Source: Hedera helix (Eukaryota > Streptophyta > Magnoliopsida > Apiales > Araliaceae). From it: a stretch of 64,000 nucleotides of DNA. The translations under genes and the position numbers were made by a program. The DNA is taken from NCBI GenBank assembly GCA_947179155.2, contig OX359282.1:9585533-9649532 (forward strand), given 5' to 3'. Below, in pieces: positions 9,285 through 19,893 of this stretch. Below the pieces are notes generated by a model that made no database searches, was not told where the DNA came from, and saw only the letters and a program-made list of their open reading frames with translations. Numbering within the stretch: position 1 is the stretch's first letter; every line of letters starts with the position of its first letter.

Positions 9285-12200
9285 TGTAACGACCCCGAAA
9301 TTCGACCCACTTTATTCTCTTAAATCTTATATTTAATAAACATTATTTTCATTACGTCCAAATTTCGGTCCGTTAATAAATCTTTCACCACCTTATTTGA
9401 TCCATTATCTGATATTTAAAAATCAACAATTACCAAAATTTTGGTATAAATTTTTCTTTTTCTTAATCATTGCATTAACATATTTGATTATGTAAAATCC
9501 TTACATTTAGATCCTAGTCCCTGGATCGCAACCTTAACTTTTTCTTTCTCTTACCAGTATCATATTTCCCAACATTTCAAATTTAAGGTTGATTAATAAA
9601 TCCATAATTATTCCTTTATTTCATAATTCATAATTAACCATTTAATAATCTCCATCATAATATCTATCTTGAACTATCACAGTCCATAATTGAACTTGAC
9701 TTATCCTGTCTGGATTCAACATATATGTACATACAAAATAGCACTATAAACTTAACAATAGTATTCACATTATGTTATTGAAATATAACAATAACGTTAC
9801 AACCTTCTGTGATTATCCGTCTTTATATCATCTGATATTTTTGAAATTCATTTCTTTCCTGCAAAAATGTTTATTAAACAAGTAATGAGCACAACGGCTC
9901 AGCAAGTTCAACAGTTATACTTCACGTAGCACATACCTTATCATGCTTGGTGTGTGTCATACATCATGTGTTTGTGATTCTACTATAGCAATATATTTCA
10001 TATATATTCATATCGTTGCACAGAATACACATTGTGGTCATATTAATCACGTATCACATAACACGTAATTTGTATGCAGTTAAAACAAGAATTACTTATC
10101 ATAACATTCCAACATTTAACATAAAAGGGACTGAAGAACTTGCCCGGCGTCCCGTTATTTAAATTGTTAGCTCAAACCCTTAACTCGATCAACCTATGAT
10201 CATAAAATAATCAAATAATAATTATTTATCTCTTTACGATATTAATTTACTTAATTAATATCATCTCTGGGCCAATTATAATAATCTCATTCTTTAAAAT
10301 ATTTGCATAACTAAATATTTAATATCTTCACGACGGACAACCCAGATCATAGGATACAATTTAGCATTTTCGGTTGTCCGAAAATTTTATTTAATCATTT
10401 TCTAACTTGTAACCTTCTTAGATTAATAGTTAAAGTATTTAAATATTAATCCCCAATATTTAATATTTATGCAAAAATATTAAATTTAATGCCCAAACAT
10501 CATTTCTATATTTTTAATATTTTTCTATAATTTTTAAACAATTTTTAAACATTTATTTCAATTAAAATCAATTCTGGGGGCATTTTAGTAATTTCCGCGC
10601 CCATAGGGACTCATTCGGTATTAACAGAAAAGGTCCGGGGCATTTTCGTAATTTCCGCAACTCTAGGGCATATCTGGAATTTTTCGGAAAGTTTGAGGGC
10701 ATAACGGTAATTCTCTCCAACAGTCAGCCGCGCATTGCGCGCGTCATGTCTGCATCATCCTAAAACGACGGCGTTTCACGCCTCGTTTCCAGAAAGATGG
10801 CCTCGCGCATTGCGCGGCCCTAACCTTAACCAGAAACGACGCCGTTTTATGGCAGCTTCCGGCAAACTCTGCCTCGCGCATGGCGCGGCCCGGCCTCCCG
10901 ACTCCAAAACGACGCCGTTTTGTCGTCGGTTACCGAAAATAAGGCCCGCGCAATGCGCGGGCTACTGTTCCTATTCCTTCTTCAGTTTTTCCGAAACAGT
11001 GTACCAACTTAATAATTTTTCTTCATTTTGCTCCAAAATTCACAACCAAAACTACTCCAAAAATCATGTAAATCATAGATATACATCCTAAAATTATTTA
11101 GAATAATTATACTAATTATTTACAATTTTTCCATAAACTTTATTTATTACCATAAATATAAAAATAACTAAATAAATTCATTTCTATACCTTCTAATGCT
11201 TTGAAAATCTTCCTTAAACCTTGTTATCTCCTCTCCTTGGTGGTGGCTATGAGATTTTCCGGCGAGGCAAGGTGAAGGTGTCGGGTGGAGGAAGAGAGAA
11301 GGAAGCTTTGCTTTGCTTTTATTTTTATTTCCTTTCTTTCTTTTTTTCTTTTATTTTCTTTTCTCTTTATTCATTTGCCTTTTATAATCAAAGTCATCAA
11401 CTATTTTTAAAAAAATGAGAAGTCCACCGACTTGATCATGCCAACCACGCCACCGACTTGTGCAAAAATTCGGATTAGCATGAAAAATTAAAATTTTAAT
11501 ACATTATGTAATTATATCGTGTAATAAATATTTTACATAACAAATATAAAATATTTATTTAAATTCACCAAAAATCATATCATGATTTATAAATAATATT
11601 AATACCCATTTTGGGTACTTTACTTGACAAATTTTGTACACGCATAATGCCATGCATGTAATTATATGAGGTAATTTATACCTCCAAAAATCATAAAATA
11701 AATCATAGGACATATAAAAATTATTTTTCATAATTTTCCACTCCGTTACTTGAACAACATGTTACATTAACATGTTCACGTTTCCGAAATATTATTCTTC
11801 ATAAAAGTCATAATAATTCCATTATACATAAATATAATTTTTAATAACTTAAAATATTCCTTTTTCTTATTTATTATTCAATTTCTTTAATATTCATATT
11901 AATTTCTTTATATATAAATTATATAATTTATTATTATATAATTTATATAATTACATTCTCCTTTTTAAATAATTTCTTAATTTCCTCCAACTTTATTCCA
12001 TTTAATCACCTTATATAAATTACATAATTATTCTTATATAATTATTATTTAATTATCATTTTCTTCATACCTTATTTTAATTTCCTTATATAAATTATAT
12101 AATTATTATTATATAATTTATATAATTACCTTTCCTTCTCAGTTAATTTCTAAATTTCCACCATAAATCTTAATTAAATTTAAAATCCATAATTACAACT

Positions 12201-12672
12201 TTATTAACTTCCCCATTCGCTTTTCATTTAAATTTGGATTAATTTAATTATTAATCCCTTAATTTCTATAATAATATTTATAATTATCAATTAACCATAC
12301 CGTACATATATATAAAAATGTATATATATAAATATATACATATTTAATTCATGCCTTTCGCATTATCACATATCCTCATTTAAAATCATACTTTCTGTAT
12401 TTTCACAATATTTTAATTGTACAATTTATTGTACAATTACCTAAAATTCTTTTATTCTTCATAAATTGTATTTACACAATTTATTTACTTTTCAATTATT
12501 TTAAATTCACATAATTCGTCACCATCTCCGTACAAATTTAATTTATCAATTACATCATATCACATACCTTAATTCACATAAAATAATAATTTCTTTAACA
12601 ACCTTGATAATTTTATCAATTAAATTCTCATTTAATATTATTAAAGAAATTCTGGAAATTCGGATCCTCACA
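9285..12672 (-). repeat. 5' LTR of D
   Basis: Copy of 3001-6388 at constant offset 6284. The mismatches I found by eye cluster in the first 1.2 kb (for example near 9317, 9978, 10021, 10144, 10430, 10472), about six in all. It contains the second palindrome cassette (10564-10964), a TATA box (11377-11386) and AT hairpins (about 11907-12130). TSD TATCC follows at 12673-12677. Confidence 0.93.
10564..10964 (-). repeat. GC-rich alternating palindrome cassette, D 5' LTR
   Basis: Same P-X-P-X-P-X-P order as at 4280-4680, offset 6284. No base differences were seen between the two cassettes by eye, including at CpG sites. Confidence 0.85.
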
Positions 12673-13356
12673 TATCCCAGCCGCCATTGGTTGATTCACA
12701 CTTGCAGAAGGCCATTGGTAATCATTTGCTGCCATAGTTTCCAACAAGTCATAAGCCTCATCCAAATTCTTCGCCATTAAAGCACCACCTGCAGCCGCAT
12801 CAATAATAGTCCTCGTTATACTGAATAACCCATTGTAGAATGTTTGAAGTTGAAGCCACTTGGGTATTCCATGGTGTGGACATCTCCGCAATAAATCCTT
12901 GAAGCGCTCCCATGCCTCGTACAATGACTCTAAATCATGTTGCATGAATGAAGTGATGTCGTTCCTTATTTTTGCAGTCTTCGCTGGCGGAAAGAATTTT
13001 GCTAAGAACTTTTGAGCCAAGTCGTTCCAAGTAGTGATAGACCCCGGTGGAAGTGAATGCAACCAACTCTTCGCCTTGTCCCTAAGTGTGAAAGGGAACA
13101 AACGAAGTCTTACAGCGTCATCCGAAACTCCATCATACTTGAAAGTATCACATATCTCCAAAAAACTCATGAGATGATAATTCGGATCGTCATTGGGCAA
13201 ACCCACAAACTGCACTGAATTTTGGATCATCTGTATCGTGCCCGGTTTGATCTCAAAACTTGTAGCTTGAATTGCAGGCCTATGGATGCTAGATTGGATT
13301 TCAGTGACTTGTGGCATCGCATAGTCTCGCAACAATTTTCTAACCTCGTCCTTCAT
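12673..13356 (-). pseudogene. gag N-terminal half of A (Athila-like)
   Basis: The start ATG at 13356-13354 opens a frame of about 228 codons that runs up to the D insertion. Beyond 12673 the frame reads a few residues into D and stops. It contains the plant retrotransposon gag domain: PNDDPNYHLMSFLEICDTFK, the FPFTLRDKAKSWLHSLP segment and FLAKFFPPAKTAK, ending with the DAAAGGALM region that precedes the zinc knuckle in the other half (1529-3000). It would form the capsid-like shell around element RNA. The interrupting insertion is its only visible lesion. Confidence 0.9.
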
Positions 13357-13490
13357 TTAACCTGAAAAGGAAGTAACAATTAAAATTAAAATAGGAAAAT
13401 AAAAAAATGTTTAAAGTAAAATTAATTTGATTAAAATTAATATTGATAACTAATTATTAAATTAATTCCCCGGCAACGGCGCCAAAAACT
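13357..13490 (-). other. 5' untranslated leader of A with tRNA-Asp primer site (13468-13484)
   Basis: Minus strand reads TGGCGCCGTTGCCGGGG, complementary to the 3' end of plant tRNA-Asp, as used by Athila-type elements. It is six bases inside the 5' LTR (13491). The leader to the gag start is short, about 130 bases, and AT-rich. Confidence 0.88.
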
Positions 13491-15093
13491 TGTTGGGTAT
13501 TTTCTATATGAATATATATGCGTGCAAGTATACACGGTTAACAAGTAATAAAGTGATAAAATAGAGTGTCGAACCCACAGAGAATTAAATAATAATAATT
13601 ACCAAACACTAATTTAATATCAAATTAATTCTATTTAAACAATCTCAATTTAATTTTAAAATAAACTAATCAAAATTACTAACTAAATTAAACTAATAAA
13701 AATGATTAAATCAAATTAAAATAGTTAAGATCACAATTTTCCCCAATGCTTCATTTAAATACCTTTATTCTCTTTTTAATTAATTAACTATATAGAATTG
13801 TTAACTGGGATTTCTTAACTATTTACTAACCTTTTTCAAGAATTAATAAAAAGATCTACTCCAATTAAGTTACAATATTTCTATGCAAAATAATTTGAAA
13901 TAAACTCATTAAGATCCAACTCTCAATAAAGTTACATGTGGCATATAGGTATATTCATCCTACACACTATCATGCTACTCTTCCTAGAAAGAATCAACAA
14001 ATTCACATGTTATCATATCCGGATCTAATCCTAGAATTCCTTTGACAGTTCCTTCTAAGATATCACAATTAATTATTGCGCAAATAATTATACATGAACG
14101 CATAAAATATGATAAACAACTCATATATAATCATCAATAATTAAAAAGAAAATAAATTAAATTAAACTACACATTGGGTTCAATTGCAATCTCAAATAAA
14201 AATTAACTCATAATTAAATATTTACTTAACCACAAATAATTCAACATCTCAAAATTACAAAAATAAAAGATAAAGAAAAGAAATCAAATCTGTGTTGATA
14301 TCCGTCTGTCACTCGGATCACAGTCTCCAATTCCCAAGCTCCGCCTTTAATTCTTGAATCCTTCGCGTTAAATATTTGCTCCTAAAACTACTCCTAAATT
14401 ACTCTAATAATCTGCTATTCTATCATAATATATTCTAATCTATGTTAAAGTTCTGAATATAATAGCTACATAATATATTTATAAGAGTACAATAATAATC
14501 CTAAGCTAATGTGGAAAAGAAATCCAATTTGGAATCAAATTAAAGCTTTATTCCGCGAATAATGTGGTTTCCCAGCATTTCTGCGTCGTCCAAACAGCGC
14601 CTTATCACGCACGCTGACCAAGTCAACGCGTCCTGCCACGTCAGCCGTCTTAATTTAGTCGCGCGCATTGCGCGATTCCCATTACACTGTGCACTGTAAA
14701 CGACACCGTTTCTACTGTGTAACCGCAATTCTGTGCGCGCGCATGGCGCGCGGCTCTTTTCTGGTCTAAACGACGTCGTCTGGATCCCGTCTGCTACTTA
14801 TCCATCGCGCGCATGGCGCGCTCGGCAACTGTTATGCGTATTTACGAAATTGCCCCTCCTTTTGCAGAATTACGTTTTTAACCCTCATACTTGCAGAATT
14901 AACAGATTTTGCCATCAAGGTTTAATTTCCTACAAAATAAAATATAAATTAATTAAAAATAAATAAAAATAATATAAAAATAATAATAATGCATAATAAT
15001 AAATAAAACACCTAAATTACTAAAATTACTTAAAAACTCACAAATAATTAAGACTAAAAATATCTAATAAATAGGAATAAAATCCAATTATCA
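13491..15093 (-). repeat. 5' LTR of A
   Basis: 1,603 bp. In sense it starts TGATAATTGG at 15093 and ends TACCCAACA at 13491. It is alignable with B's LTR: both share a CTCTGTGGG...TCGA block near the 3' end, a GC-rich palindrome cassette in the 5' third and A/T-rich CACCTAAA-containing sequence near the start. The right boundary abuts C gag coding sequence directly, so this LTR is complete. Confidence 0.85.
14660..14915 (+). repeat. Alternating palindrome cassette in LTR of A (inverted relative to D)
   Basis: Read on the plus strand, antisense to the element: P (14660-14674), X (14698-14711), P (14735-14753), X (14768-14780), P (14805-14822), then three ATTACNNNTTGCCCC-like motifs to about 14915. 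In the Tekay-type LTRs D, E, F and H the same order is read in the sense direction. The strand given here is the cassette's own reading direction. Confidence 0.78.
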
Positions 15094-15393
15094 CAAGGCC
15101 AGAAGATTTGAAAATGGATTGAGACCTTGGATATTCAACAAGGTAGCAGTACTGCAGATTGACTCATTCTCAACTTTGCTGGAGAAATCAATCATTGTGG
15201 AAGGAGGAAGTGATGCGTTAACCAAGTATAATCAAGAGAGGAATAAGAAGAGAAGTAAAGGGGGAAGCAAGAACAGTAACAGTGGGGGTAATAACAGCAG
15301 CAACAAGCGCAAATGAGACAATAGCAGAACAGTAACAGTGGGGGTAATAACAATAGCAACAAGCGCAAATGGGACAATAGCAACGACAAGAGC
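15094..15393 (+). pseudogene. gag C-terminal fragment of C with frame-breaking 56-bp duplication
   Basis: The frame enters from A with the RRFENGLRP motif typical of Tekay gag and continues to a Lys/Ser/Asn/Gly-rich tail. A 56-bp tandem duplication (15271-15326 and 15327-15382) adds a length not divisible by three, so the frame to the zinc knuckles at 15394 is lost. Copy 1 also has TGA where copy 2 has TGG (15314-15316). Gag would form the particle; this copy cannot make a full Gag. Confidence 0.8.
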
Positions 15394-16008
15394 TTGGGAA
15401 ATCAACAAGGAAATGTTCAGGAGAAGACGTCATGCAATATATGTGGAAAGAATCATTTCGGAGAATGCAAGAAAGGCAAGAATACGTGCTACAACTGCGG
15501 TCAGGTGGGACATATTTCTCCAAATTGTCCCCTCCCAAAGAAAGTGAGATGCTTTTCCTGCGGAGCTTCTGACCACATGATAAAGGATTGTCCTAAAAGG
15601 AAGAATGATGGGGGTGGCGGCTACAAGGGCAATAACAGCAAATTGGCTATCGGAGGACCGGTACCACAGAACAAGCCGACAGCACAGACTTTCAATTTGA
15701 CAGTGCAAGATGCCGTGGAGTCAAAAGACGTGGTGTCAAGTATTATTCTGATCAATAATATAAATGTATATGTATTGTTTGATTCGGGTTCTGCATGTTC
15801 ATTTGTGTCTGATGATTTTGCTAGACGGTTAGAATTGCCTAGAGAAAAACTAGAAAACTCAATGAACATAGAAGTTGCTAATAAAGAAGTGATTCCGGTA
15901 GAATATATACATAAGAATTATTGTGCTGAAATCAGGGGTCAGAAGTTGAATGTGAATCTAATTCCGATACGTTTGGGGGAATTTGATGTAATACTTGGGA
16001 TGGATTAG
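15394..16008 (+). pseudogene. Zinc knuckles and aspartic protease of C
   Basis: Reads a CNIC...H...C segment, then CYNCGQVGHISPNC and CFSCGASDHMIKDC, two canonical CX2CX4HX4C knuckles that bind nucleic acid, then a protease with active site FDSGSACSFVS and the closing GEFDVILGMD. The frame stops with TAG at 16006-16008, where the family has Trp (GMDWL), consistent with TGG to TAG. It continues in the same frame into the reverse transcriptase region with one more stop at 16039-16041. Confidence 0.88.
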
Positions 16009-17133
16009 TTGTTTAACCATTGGGCGATAATTGATTGTTAGAAGAAGTGCATACACCTTAAGACACCAAACAAGTATAAGGTCGTATTTTATGGCAGCAA
16101 GTCGTCAAGACAGTCTTCTTGTCTAACGATGATACAGGCCAAGAAATTATTGAAGAAAGGTTGTGTAGGGTATTTGGCTCATGTGGTGGATACACAAATG
16201 TTGAGTCCCGAGATGGAGCAAATACCAGTAGTTAATGAGTTCATGGATGTTTTTTCAGATGTACTGCCAGGTTTACCGCCAGATAGAGAGATAGAATTTG
16301 TGATCGATTTAGTACCGGGGACAACACCGATATCGAAGGCACCATATAGGATGGCTCCGGTAGAAATGAAGGAGTTGATAGTGCAATTACAAGAGTTGTT
16401 GGATAATAAGTACATTCAGCCAAGTGTTTCTCCATGGGGAGCACCCGTGTTGTTTGTAAAGAAGAAGGATGGATCGATGAGACTGTGTATGGATTATAGA
16501 GAGCTGAATAAGGTAACAATTAAGAACAAGTACCCGTTGCCACGAATTGACAATCTTTTCGATCAATTGAAAGGGGTGAAGTACTTTTCAAAGATTGACT
16601 TGAGGACGGGTTATCATCAGTTGAAAGTCAGGAAGGAGGATATACCCAAGACGGCATTCAGAACACGATATGGGCATTATGAGTTTCTGGTGATGTCGTT
16701 TGGACTAACGAATGCGCCAGCCGCATTTATGGACATGATGAACAGAATATTCAAGCAGTACTTGGATAAATTTGTAGTCGTGTTCATTGACGATATTTTG
16801 GTGTATTCCAAGACGGAGGAGGAACATGCCGAACATTTAAAATGGGTGTTGGAGATTTTACGGAAGGAGCAGTTGTATGCTAAGTTTTCAAAGTGTGAAT
16901 TCTGGTTGGAGATAGTTCAATTTTTAGGTCATGTTATTGACAAGGAGGGAGTTTCAGTGGATCTAGCAAAGGTTGAAGCGGTGATGAATTGGGAACAACC
17001 AAGGACACCGACGGAGGTTAGAAGTTTCTTAGGGTTAGCAGGTTACTATCGGAGATTCATTCAAGATTTTTCAAAGATAGCAACACCGTTGACCAATTTA
17101 ACAAGGAAGACGGTGAAATATGTATGGACGTAG
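16009..17133 (+). pseudogene. Reverse transcriptase of C
   Basis: In one frame from 16009: after a stop at 16039 the protein reads DVFSDVLPGLPPDREIEF, APYRMAPVEMKEL, the RLCMDYRELN fingers motif, the first catalytic Asp in YFSKIDLRTGYHQ, SFGLTNAPAAF, and catalytic FIDDILVYS (FIDD at 16782-16793), then FLGHVIDKEGV and YYRRFIQDFSK. All polymerase motifs are present. Broken by TAG at 16039 and 17131. It would copy element RNA into cDNA. The motif set is typical of the Tekay/CRM/Reina chromovirus group of plant Ty3/gypsy. Confidence 0.93.
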
Positions 17134-17919
17134 AAGTGTGAGGAAAGTTTTCAGGAGCTAAAGAAAAGACTTAGTAAAGCACCTGTATTGACTTTACCGG
17201 ACGATATGGGAGGTTTTACGGTCTATAGTGATGCATCGCACAAGGGACTTGGCTGTGTGCTTATGCAAAACGGCAAAGTCGTTGCGTATGCGTCCAGACA
17301 GTTAAAGGATTATGAGAAGGGATACCCTACCCACGACTTGGAGCTAGCAGCGGTAGCGTTTGACCTTAAAATTTGGAGGCATTATTTATATGGAGAGAAA
17401 TGTGAGATATTCACAGACCATAAAAGTCTGAAGTATATCTTCACTCAGAAGGAGTTGAATATAAGGCAACGGAGATGGTTAGAATTGATCAAAGACTACT
17501 ATTGCGAAATTTTATACCATCCCGACAAGGCCAATGTAGTAGCAGATGCTCTAAGTAGAAAGAGCAGGGAGAAATTATTCATATTTACAGATCAGGAACC
17601 ATTGGTTCAAGAGATGGCTCGAATGGAGTTGGAGGTGAGAAATTCAAATGAGTCAATGGAAGTGGAATCAAGCCCAACCTTATTAGATAGGGTGAAAGAG
17701 GCTCAAGACAAAGATGAAGAGTGTGTCAGAATAAGGAAGAGAATGACCGAAGGAGAAGAGGTCAAATTCAAAGAGGATAGCATGGGATTGCTAAGGTTTG
17801 AAAATCGTGTTTGGGTATCGCTAGTGCCTGAATTACGAGAGGAGATTTTGCAAGAGGCCCACAGTACGAGATACTCGATACATCCAGGAAGTACGAAAAT
17901 GTATCAAGATCTACGTTAG
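17134..17919 (+). pseudogene. RNase H of C and start of integrase
   Basis: Same frame as the reverse transcriptase after TAG at 17131. Reads YSDASHKGLGCVLMQ (first acidic residue), YASRQLKDYEKGYPTHDLEL (second), IFTDHKSLKYIF (third) and ANVVADALSRK (fourth), the usual chromovirus RNase H set for degrading the RNA strand. The linker leads to the His pair of the integrase HHCC zinc domain (THDLE is RNase H; HSTRYSIHPG is integrase). Stops with TAG at 17917 where the family usually has Gln/Lys before HFWWP. Confidence 0.9.
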
Positions 17920-18558
17920 CATTTTTGGTGGCCGAATTTAAAAAGAGAGGTTGCAGAATGTGTCAGCCGATGTCTAACTTGTCAAAGGGTAAAGGCCGAA
18001 CATCAGAGACCAAGTGGATTATTATAGCCGTTAGAAATTCCTGAGTGGAAATGGGAGCATATCACAATGGATTTTGTGGTAGGACTTCCAGCAACACAGA
18101 AGGGATATGACGCAATATGGGTGATTGTGGATTGACTAACAAAGTCAGCGCACTTTTTGCCGATCAAGATTAAGTTCAGTTTGGATCAGTTGGCTAAACT
18201 GTACCTCAAAGAGATAGTTTCGAGACATAGGGTGGCGGTATCGATTGTGTCAGACAGAGATCCGCGCTTCACGTCAAAATTTTGGAGAAGTCTTCAAGAG
18301 AGATTGGGGACACAGTTGAGAATGAGTACAGTGTATCATCCGCAGACCGATGGGCAAAGTGAGAGAACAATTCAGACATTGAAAGATATGCTCAGGGTCT
18401 GCGTGATGGATTTCAAGGGCAGTTGGGAAAATCATCTACCACTAGTTGAATTTGCATACAACAATAGTTATCATGCAAGCATAGGCATGCCACCTTACGA
18501 AGCATTGTACGAAAGGAAATGCAGAACACCTCTATGTTGGGATGAGGTAGGAGAATGA
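17920..18558 (+). pseudogene. Integrase core of C
   Basis: Continues in frame: HFWWPNLKREV, the Cys pair CVSRCLTCQ, then catalytic MDFVVGLP (first Asp), SDRDPRFTSKFW (second Asp), and TDGQSERTIQTLKDMLR (Glu), i.e. a D,D-35-E integrase. In-frame stops: 18025 TAG (family has Gln), 18133 TGA (family VDRLTKSAHF, so CGA to TGA), 18556 TGA (Arg). It would insert cDNA and make the 5-bp target duplication. Confidence 0.92.
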
Positions 18559-19107
18559 CGACTGTTGTGGCCAGAATTGGTTCAACAGACTGTAGAAATT
18601 ATCAAGGTAATAAGAGCTCGACTAGTAGCAGCTCAAGACCGTCGGAAGAAATACGCCGATTTACATCGACAGAAGCGAGACTTCAAAGTTGGGAGTTTTG
18701 TGTTCATGAAGGTATCTCCCTGAAAGGGGAAGATCCGATTTGGAAAGAAAGGGAAGTTGAGTCCGAGGTTCATAGGACCGTTCGAGATATTAAAGAGAGT
18801 GGGTGAAGTGGCGTACGAGGTAGCCCTACCTCCTGAACTGGAGTATATTCACAATGTGTTTCATGTGTCAGTGCTGTGACCGTACAAGCCAGACTACAAA
18901 CATGTCATATCTTATGAGCCGATACAAGTCGAGAAAGACTTATTGTACGAGGAAATTCTTGTCCAGATACTAGATAGGAAAGAGTAGAAATTACGGAATA
19001 ATGTTATACATTCTGTCAAAATCCTTTGGGGGAACCACAACGCTGAGGAAGCTATGTGGGAGATTGAAGAAAAGATGAGGGCTAACTATCCAAATCTTTT
19101 TGAGTAA
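18559..19107 (+). pseudogene. Integrase C-terminus with chromodomain-like tail of C
   Basis: Same frame: DRRKKYADLHRQKRDFKVG, KGKLSPRFIGPFEILKRVG (GPF/Y-type module), HNVFHVSVL, then VKILWGNHNAEEAMWEIEE, the Tekay form of the integrase chromodomain thought to target heterochromatin. Ends LFE-TAA at 19105-19107. Stops at 18721 (TGA for Trp), 18877 (TGA for Arg) and 18985 (TAG for Gln) fit single transitions. The tail supports the Del/Tekay assignment. Confidence 0.88.
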
Positions 19108-19142
19108 CTTTAAATTTTGAATTCCGGGGACGGGATTCTTAT

Positions 19143-19154
19143 AAGGGGGGAGAA
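19143..19154 (+). other. Polypurine tract of C
   Basis: AAGGGGGGAGAA directly before the LTR start TGTAATGACC at 19155. Same sequence type as D's outer polypurine tract. Confidence 0.9.
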
Positions 19155-19882
19155 TGTAATGACCACGAATTTCGTTAAACATTGTAATTATAATTATTAT
19201 ATAATTAGCAATGAATTCAAATTTTTGTACTAATTAATTGTGCAATAGATAATTAAATAAATGTACTTATGTATGTGCATATTTATTTAAAGAATTAAAG
19301 CAAGGTGTATAATTAAGTAAGGCAAATCTAATTGGATTTTATTAAATCCAAATGAGTTGTAAACTAGGTTTAAAATATTAACCTAGTAGCCCATGTAATT
19401 AATTTCACTACTAGTCCATGTAATTAATTAAACAAGCTCAATGCTTGATTTAAGTAAATGTAACCTAGAATAATTAATGTAAATCCAATGCGTTATTTAA
19501 ATTGAGCCCAAACCAATTCAATGGATGAACCCAATATATTTAATCATAGAGTCCAAAGTGGAGCCCAAAAGGAATTCAAAATTGGTCAAAATTGTTACAT
19601 ATATGAATATACATATATAGATATATATATGTATAATTAAAGTAGAAAAATTAAAGGAAAAATGGCTTGAAAAATGCCATTTTTCTGAGAATTATAGGTG
19701 GGCCACTTGGGTTAGCTTGTTTTGCAAAGTTGCTTCACTTGTACACTTTGTCATAGTGGTTCAACCACCCTAGTCATTCAACTTGTCATTCAACTAGTCA
19801 ATCATGGGAATAGTAATCTTAATTAGCACTAAATTCACCAACATTGGCGAATTAGTAGAGCTAATGAAGAATTACCATATGG

Positions 19883-19893
19883 CTATATATAGA
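19883..19893 (+). promoter_or_regulatory. TATA box of C LTR
   Basis: CTATATATAGA about 730 bases into the LTR, followed about 30 bases later by the presumed start of the repeated leader. No other TATA-like box in the region has a comparable GC context. Confidence 0.6.

Larger units (their letters stand above)
3001..12672 (-). mobile_element. Element D: complete large retrotransposon derivative (LARD-like), non-coding
   Basis: This 9,672-bp element has LTRs of exactly equal length (3,388 bp, TG...CA in sense), a perfect 5-bp target duplication, an initiator-Met-type primer binding site next to the right LTR and a polypurine tract next to the left LTR, so transcription is on the minus strand. 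The 2,896-bp internal region has no gag or pol. Long LTRs with a non-coding internal domain fit the LARD class. Its termini and primer site resemble those of the Tekay-like element C, which suggests mobilisation by Tekay-type proteins (inference). About six mismatches were seen between the LTRs by eye, making this the youngest insertion in the window. Confidence 0.93.
1..15093 (-). mobile_element. Element A: Athila-like Ty3/gypsy LTR retrotransposon lacking pol, interrupted by D
   Basis: On the minus strand the element reads 5' LTR (13491-15093), tRNA-Asp primer site (13468-13484), gag (13356 to 12673, then 3000 onward), protease, and a long 3' non-coding tract to the window start. Its 3' LTR should begin about 20 bases left of position 1, because position 1 aligns with B just inside B's 3' LTR. 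The gag gene is split by D. Compared with B, everything between protease and the 3' non-coding tract (reverse transcriptase, RNase H, integrase) is missing. Its right end abuts the gag sequence of C at 15094, so A inserted into C; the expected target duplication is CAAGG (15094-15098), whose partner lies outside the window. Confidence 0.85.

Noticed and set aside
15192..15538. Antisense open frames over C gag
   Set aside because: They mirror the repetitive Asn/Ser/Gly codons of gag; no independent features.
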